Assembly: GCA_964646405.1 (NCBI GenBank)
Contig: CAZYDV010000079.1
Coordinates: forward strand, 1-20,384
Source: CAKZSB01 sp964646405
GTDB taxonomy: Bacteria; Pseudomonadota; Gammaproteobacteria; Granulosicoccales; Granulosicoccaceae
Length of the DNA stretch: 20,384 nucleotides
Direction of reading: 5' to 3'
In this document: positions 16,934-20,384 of the stretch, piece after piece
Position numbering within the stretch: position 1 is the stretch's first letter
Layout of the letters: every line of letters begins with the position of its first letter
The notes under the pieces: model-generated
What the model was told of the DNA's origin: nothing
What the model saw: only the letters and a program-made list of their open reading frames with translations
Database searches by the model: none
Made by a program: the position numbers and the translations under genes

Positions 16934-18073
16934 ATGTATCTTCTAAGAGTATTTGCGGTGCTGCTGCTGGCCGCACCTCATTTTGCAGCCGCGCAGGCAT
17001 TGCCGATTCCTGCGCCACCACAACTTGCGGCCACCAGCTATCTGCTGATGGACTACGACACCGGTACGGTCATCACGGCAAAAGATCCGGACAAGCGCGT
17101 GGAGCCCGCCAGTCTGACCAAAATGATGACCGCCTATCTGGTGCTCGGTGCGATCGCACAGCAGGGGGTTACGCCGGATGATCTGGTTTTTGTCAGCCGC
17201 AATGCCCATGCGGCGATCGGCTCGCGCACCTTTCTGGAGCCCGAGTCACAGGTAACCGTGCGTGACCTGATGTACGGGCTAGTCGTGCAATCCGGTAACG
17301 ATGCGAGCATTGCACTGGCTGAACACATTGGTGGCAGTGAGGAAGGGTTTGTCTCGATGATGAACCAGGTCGCGAAACAGTTGGGCATGCATGGTACTCG
17401 CTTCGCCAACTCGACCGGTCTGCCGCACCCGGATCACTATTCGACTGCCAGTGATCTTGCGCTACTGGCCAGTGTCATCATTCGCGACTACCCGCAACAC
17501 TATCGCTTGTACTCGGTTAAGGAATTTACTTACAACGGCATTCGGCAACGCAACCGAAATACCCTGTTGTTGCGTGATCCGAGTGTCGATGGCATGAAGA
17601 CAGGCCATACCGAGTCGGCCGGCTATTGCCTGGTCGCATCGGCCAAACGCGACGACATGCGATTGATCAGTGTTTTGCTTGGGGCCCGCAACGAAGAGTT
17701 GCGCAGCACCGAGAGCATGAAAGCGCTGAACTACGGGTTTCGCTTCTACGAGAGCGTGACGCTTGGAGAGCCCGGGGCGAAGCTGGGTGATGTTCGCGTC
17801 TGGGGTGGCGTGGCAGATACGATTGACATGGGGGTTGAGCAACCCCGGAAGCTAACGCTGAAAAGCGGGCAGACGGAACAATTGCAGCGCAGTTTCCAGG
17901 TGAATCGAAGTCTGGTTGCGCCCGTCAGCAAAGGGCAGACGATCGGTCGTATCGAGTACTCGCTGGATGGCGAGGTTATCGCCCAGTTGCCGCTGGTAGC
18001 GCTGGGTGATGTCGAGCGTGGTGGATTTTTCAAGCGCAGTATGGATTCACTCAAACGCATGTTCAGTCAGTGA
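16934..18073 (+). CDS. dacA: D-alanyl-D-alanine carboxypeptidase (PBP5/6 family)
   Basis: DacA removes the terminal D-alanine from peptidoglycan pentapeptides. From the ATG at 16934 the product is 379 residues with a signal peptide (MYLLRVFAVLLLAAPHFAAA). Penicillin-binding motifs are SLTK at 60-63 (S60 nucleophile, K63), SGN at 120-122, and KTG at 222-224. A PBP5-type C-terminal beta domain follows from about 270, ending in GFFKRSMDSLKRMFSQ, a likely amphipathic membrane anchor. The start is uncertain: an ATG at 16904 would add ten residues, and neither has a clear Shine-Dalgarno. It is followed by ybeD, lipB and lipA, the same order as in E. coli. Confidence 0.94.
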   Translation: MYLLRVFAVLLLAAPHFAAAQALPIPAPPQLAATSYLLMDYDTGTVITAKDPDKRVEPASLTKMMTAYLVLGAIAQQGVTPDDLVFVSRNAHAAIGSRTFLEPESQVTVRDLMYGLVVQSGNDASIALAEHIGGSEEGFVSMMNQVAKQLGMHGTRFANSTGLPHPDHYSTASDLALLASVIIRDYPQHYRLYSVKEFTYNGIRQRNRNTLLLRDPSVDGMKTGHTESAGYCLVASAKRDDMRLISVLLGARNEELRSTESMKALNYGFRFYESVTLGEPGAKLGDVRVWGGVADTIDMGVEQPRKLTLKSGQTEQLQRSFQVNRSLVAPVSKGQTIGRIEYSLDGEVIAQLPLVALGDVERGGFFKRSMDSLKRMFSQ

Positions 18074-18100
18074 TCCCGAGACTTCGGACAGGACGATTGC

Positions 18101-18367
18101 ATGGCCGATGACAGGCCGGTACAGCACTTTCCAGATAGTTACTCAATCAAGGCTGTCGGCAAGGATGAGGGTGAATTCGCGGAGCATGTGCTCGGCATTG
18201 TTCGCGCTGTTCTCGGTGAGGACACCGCGCTCGACTATCGCACCCGCCCGAGTCGAAATGGCGCTTATGTCTCGGTCACTGTATCTTTCACCGCGACGAG
18301 TCAGCAGCAGCTGGATGACGTATTTCGCGAGGTTAGCGCAGACCCGCGCATTGTCTGGGTGCTGTAG
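18101..18367 (+). CDS. ybeD: DUF493 family protein YbeD
   Basis: This is a small cytoplasmic protein of 88 residues. It matches the YbeD/DUF493 family in length and pattern: YSIKAVGKDEGEFAEHVLGI near the start, a NGAYVSVTVSFTATSQQQLD central segment, and an ending in DPRIVWVL. Its fold resembles small ACT-like regulatory domains, and its role is unproven; conserved linkage to dacA and lipB suggests a connection to lipoate metabolism or its regulation, which is inference. The ATG at 18101 follows AGGA (18090-18093) at 7 bases and lies 27 bases after dacA. Confidence 0.93.
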   Translation: MADDRPVQHFPDSYSIKAVGKDEGEFAEHVLGIVRAVLGEDTALDYRTRPSRNGAYVSVTVSFTATSQQQLDDVFREVSADPRIVWVL

Positions 18368-18430
18368 TCCAACAGGTTTCAATTGACTACTGCGCTTGAT
18401 TGCTGCGGAATTTGCATTAACTTTATCCCC

Positions 18431-19060
18431 ATGCAGCGTACCCCCGTGCTCAGGCAGCTAGGCCTGCAACACTACGCGCCGATCCACCGGCGCATGAGTG
18501 AATTCACCGATCGACGAAGTCGCCACACGGCCGACGAACTCTGGGCGCTCGAGCACCCTCAGGTCTTCACCCTGGGGCAGGCGGCCGATGATTCACATGT
18601 GTTGAACGCCGGCGATATCCCGGTAGTCAAAACCGATCGCGGCGGGCAGGTCACGTATCATGGCCCCGGGCAACTGGTGATGTACTGTCTGGTTGATCTT
18701 CGGCGCCAGGGGATCGGGGTGCGATCGATGGTATCGTTGATCGAATCGTCGATAGTCGAATACCTGCAGCGCTTTGATATTCGGGCGCATGCACGCGATG
18801 ATGCCCCGGGCGTCTATGTTGGCGAGGCGAAAATCGCTGCGTTGGGACTGCGAGTCAGAAAAGGTTGTACCTTTCACGGGCTATCGCTGAACGTCGATAT
18901 GGATCTGGAGCCGTTTTCACGTATCAACCCCTGCGGTTATCAGGGGCTTGCCGTCACGCAGCTTCGCGATCTTGGTGTGTCGTCATCAGTCTCTAATGCG
19001 TCAGAAGATTTGGGGCAGATTTTTTCTAACCGGTTGTCTGTGGCGCCGGAACAAGTGTGA
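18431..19060 (+). CDS. lipB: Octanoyl-[acyl carrier protein]:protein N-octanoyltransferase
   Basis: LipB transfers octanoate from acyl carrier protein to lipoyl domains of 2-oxoacid dehydrogenases and the glycine cleavage H protein, the substrate for LipA. The ATG at 18431 gives 209 residues (E. coli 213), beginning MQRTPVLRQLGLQHY in line with the family. Seen are TDRGGQVTYHGPGQ at 68-81, DAPGVYVGEAKIAALGLR with catalytic K134, and RINPCGYQG with the acyl-thioester cysteine C168. No Shine-Dalgarno precedes the ATG. An in-frame TTG at 18383 has a weak AGG upstream but adds 16 residues that do not match. It sits 63 bases after ybeD. Confidence 0.95.
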   Translation: MQRTPVLRQLGLQHYAPIHRRMSEFTDRRSRHTADELWALEHPQVFTLGQAADDSHVLNAGDIPVVKTDRGGQVTYHGPGQLVMYCLVDLRRQGIGVRSMVSLIESSIVEYLQRFDIRAHARDDAPGVYVGEAKIAALGLRVRKGCTFHGLSLNVDMDLEPFSRINPCGYQGLAVTQLRDLGVSSSVSNASEDLGQIFSNRLSVAPEQV

Positions 19061-19067
19061 GTCGATT

Positions 19068-20072
19068 ATGAGCGAATCAGATACGCTGCATCGCCGGATT
19101 CCCATCGTGCCGTCTGGCCAGAAGTACCAGACCCCGGTGGGCATTCGTGCGATCAAGGACGGCGTGAAGACTTCGTCGCAGGCGGATGACGGTACCCATC
19201 TGCGCAAGCCGTCCTGGCTGCGGGCGAAACTGCCTGGCGGCCCCCGTTTTGACGCGGTCCGACAGAATGTTCGCGAGCACCGACTCGCCACCGTATGCGA
19301 GGAGTCCAAGTGTCCGAACATGGGCGAGTGCTGGACGGCCGGTACCGCGACGATCATGGTAATGGGCTCGGTCTGCACGCGGGCCTGTCAGTTTTGTTCG
19401 GTCGACACCGGCAATCCCAACGGCTGGCTCGACCCGGAAGAACCCGCCAACACGGCACGCTCGGTTGAATTGATGGGGCTGAAATACGTGGTGATCACCT
19501 CAGTCGATCGCGACGATCTCGACGACGGCGGTGCGGCTCACTATGCCGCCTGTGTCAGTGCCATCAAGACGCTGCGACCGCAAACTGCGGTGGAGGCGCT
19601 GACCCCTGACTTCGACGGCCGGCTGCCGCTGATCGAACAGGTTGTTGATTCGGGGTTGGAAGTGTTTGCACAGAATGTCGAGACCGTGCGCCGGCTGACA
19701 CATCCGGTTCGCGACGTGCGAGCGGGATACGAACAGACAATTAACGTGTTGCGGCACGCCAAGCGGCATCGGCCCGAGGTACTGACCAAAACCAGCCTGA
19801 TGCTGGGGCTTGGCGAGCGCGAGGACGAAATCCTTGCCACGATGGATGATTTGCGCGAGGCCGGTGTCGACATCCTGACGATGGGACAATATCTGCGCCC
19901 GACGGCCAATCATTTGCCGATCGAGCGCTATGTCACCCCCGAAGAGTTCAATCGCTACCGCGAATTAGGTTTACAGCGCGGGTTTCTGGAGGTCGTCTCC
20001 GGGCCACTGGTGCGATCGAGCTATCGAGCCGAGCGAGTGCTCGAACTCAATAATGTTGGTCTCGACCGTTAG
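19068..20072 (+). CDS. lipA: Lipoyl synthase
   Basis: LipA is a radical SAM enzyme that inserts two sulfurs into protein-bound octanoyl chains. From the ATG at 19068 the product is 334 residues (E. coli 321). The auxiliary [4Fe-4S] cluster cysteines are C77, C82 and C88 (CEESKCPNMGEC). The radical-SAM cysteines are C103, C107 and C110 (CTRACQFC). The terminal RSSY motif at 316-319 supplies the serine ligand of the auxiliary cluster. DILTMGQYLRPTANHLP is typical. It starts 7 bases after the lipB stop, so the two are co-transcribed. An in-frame extension into lipB (from 18948) is rejected. Confidence 0.97.
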   Translation: MSESDTLHRRIPIVPSGQKYQTPVGIRAIKDGVKTSSQADDGTHLRKPSWLRAKLPGGPRFDAVRQNVREHRLATVCEESKCPNMGECWTAGTATIMVMGSVCTRACQFCSVDTGNPNGWLDPEEPANTARSVELMGLKYVVITSVDRDDLDDGGAAHYAACVSAIKTLRPQTAVEALTPDFDGRLPLIEQVVDSGLEVFAQNVETVRRLTHPVRDVRAGYEQTINVLRHAKRHRPEVLTKTSLMLGLGEREDEILATMDDLREAGVDILTMGQYLRPTANHLPIERYVTPEEFNRYRELGLQRGFLEVVSGPLVRSSYRAERVLELNNVGLDR

Positions 20073-20157
20073 GCCAGGCGAGGCAACCCATCGAACGCGA
20101 CGGGGGCGGTCGTGTCTTCGGCAACGAGCGTCAAAGTGAACGGCCGGTCGCGACTGT

Positions 20158-20384
20158 CTAGCCCGGCATCGCCTGCTCGATATCGGCAATAAGATCGTCG
20201 ATATCTTCGATCCCTACCGACAACCGTACCAGGCCATCGTCGATTCCGAGTGCCGCTCGTTTGTCGGCCGGGATCGATGCATGCGTCATGATCGCCGGGT
20301 GCTCGATCAGGCTCTCGACGCCACCGAGGCTCTCGGCCAGAGAGAAGATCTCCACGCGCTCGAGGAAGCTTGTGGCGGCGCCCA
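20158..20384 (-). CDS. Cystathionine gamma-synthase/beta-lyase-family PLP enzyme, C-terminal fragment
   Basis: The last 74 or so residues of a Cys/Met-metabolism PLP enzyme run off the right edge. The segment SLAESLGGVESLIEHP followed by MTHASIP is the family's conserved C-terminal signature, with the serine and glycine residues that contact substrate carboxylate. It ends ADIEQAMPG with a TAG at 20158-20160. The catalytic lysine and most of the protein lie outside, so gamma-synthase, beta-lyase and methionine gamma-lyase cannot be told apart. It converges on lipA across 85 bases in which no clear terminator is visible. Confidence 0.9.
   Translation of the reverse strand, partial: GAATSFLERVEIFSLAESLGGVESLIEHPAIMTHASIPADKRAALGIDDGLVRLSVGIEDIDDLIADIEQAMPG

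Noticed and set aside
18383..18430. TTG start giving a longer LipB
   Set aside because: The 16 extra residues do not match LipB proteins; the ATG at 18431 aligns with the family N-terminus.

Overview
The window is a moderately GC-rich chromosomal segment of a gammaproteobacterium. It is densely packed with housekeeping genes and has no rRNA, tRNA, transposase, phage gene or CRISPR array. Two gene neighbourhoods support this assignment: lptD-surA-pdxA-rsmA-apaG-apaH on the minus strand, and mltB-rlpA-dacA-ybeD-lipB-lipA on the plus strand. A K+-dependent membrane pyrophosphatase with sodium-pump-like gate residues would suit a marine or saline habitat, but this is inference.

Layout. 1-257: no convincing gene, then a probable promoter with a perfect TATAAT. 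258-1957: lgt and thyA, overlapping at TTGA. 1984-2829: an isopenicillin-N-synthase-like 2-oxoglutarate/Fe(II) oxygenase on the same strand. 2869-3951 (minus): an M50 site-2 protease with an N-terminal beta domain resembling animal FAIM1. 4093-4587 (plus): folA. 4598-11411 (minus): apaH, apaG, rsmA, pdxA, surA and lptD, written here in coordinate order but transcribed lptD first. 11491-12183 (plus): ung, divergent from lptD. 12356-14359: membrane pyrophosphatase followed by a strong intrinsic terminator. 14583-20072 (plus): mltB, rlpA, dacA, ybeD, lipB and lipA. 20158 to the right edge (minus): the C-terminal end of a cystathionine gamma-synthase/beta-lyase-family enzyme.

How the genes work together. 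Lgt begins lipoprotein maturation; RlpA carries a lipobox and would be a client. SurA chaperones outer-membrane proteins, including LptD, the LPS translocon encoded just upstream. MltB, RlpA and DacA cut or trim peptidoglycan. ThyA and FolA form the thymidylate/tetrahydrofolate cycle. LipB and LipA make protein-bound lipoate. PdxA supplies pyridoxal phosphate, the cofactor of the partial enzyme at the right edge. RsmA, ApaG and ApaH cover 16S rRNA maturation and Ap4A turnover, and Ung removes uracil from DNA.

Most of the window is orthodox. The observations most worth checking are the FAIM1-like/M50 fusion, the ion specificity of the pyrophosphatase, substitutions at normally conserved positions in FolA and RsmA, the orphan oxygenase between thyA and the protease, and the inverted position of folA. 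No complete new multi-gene system could be supported from sequence alone.
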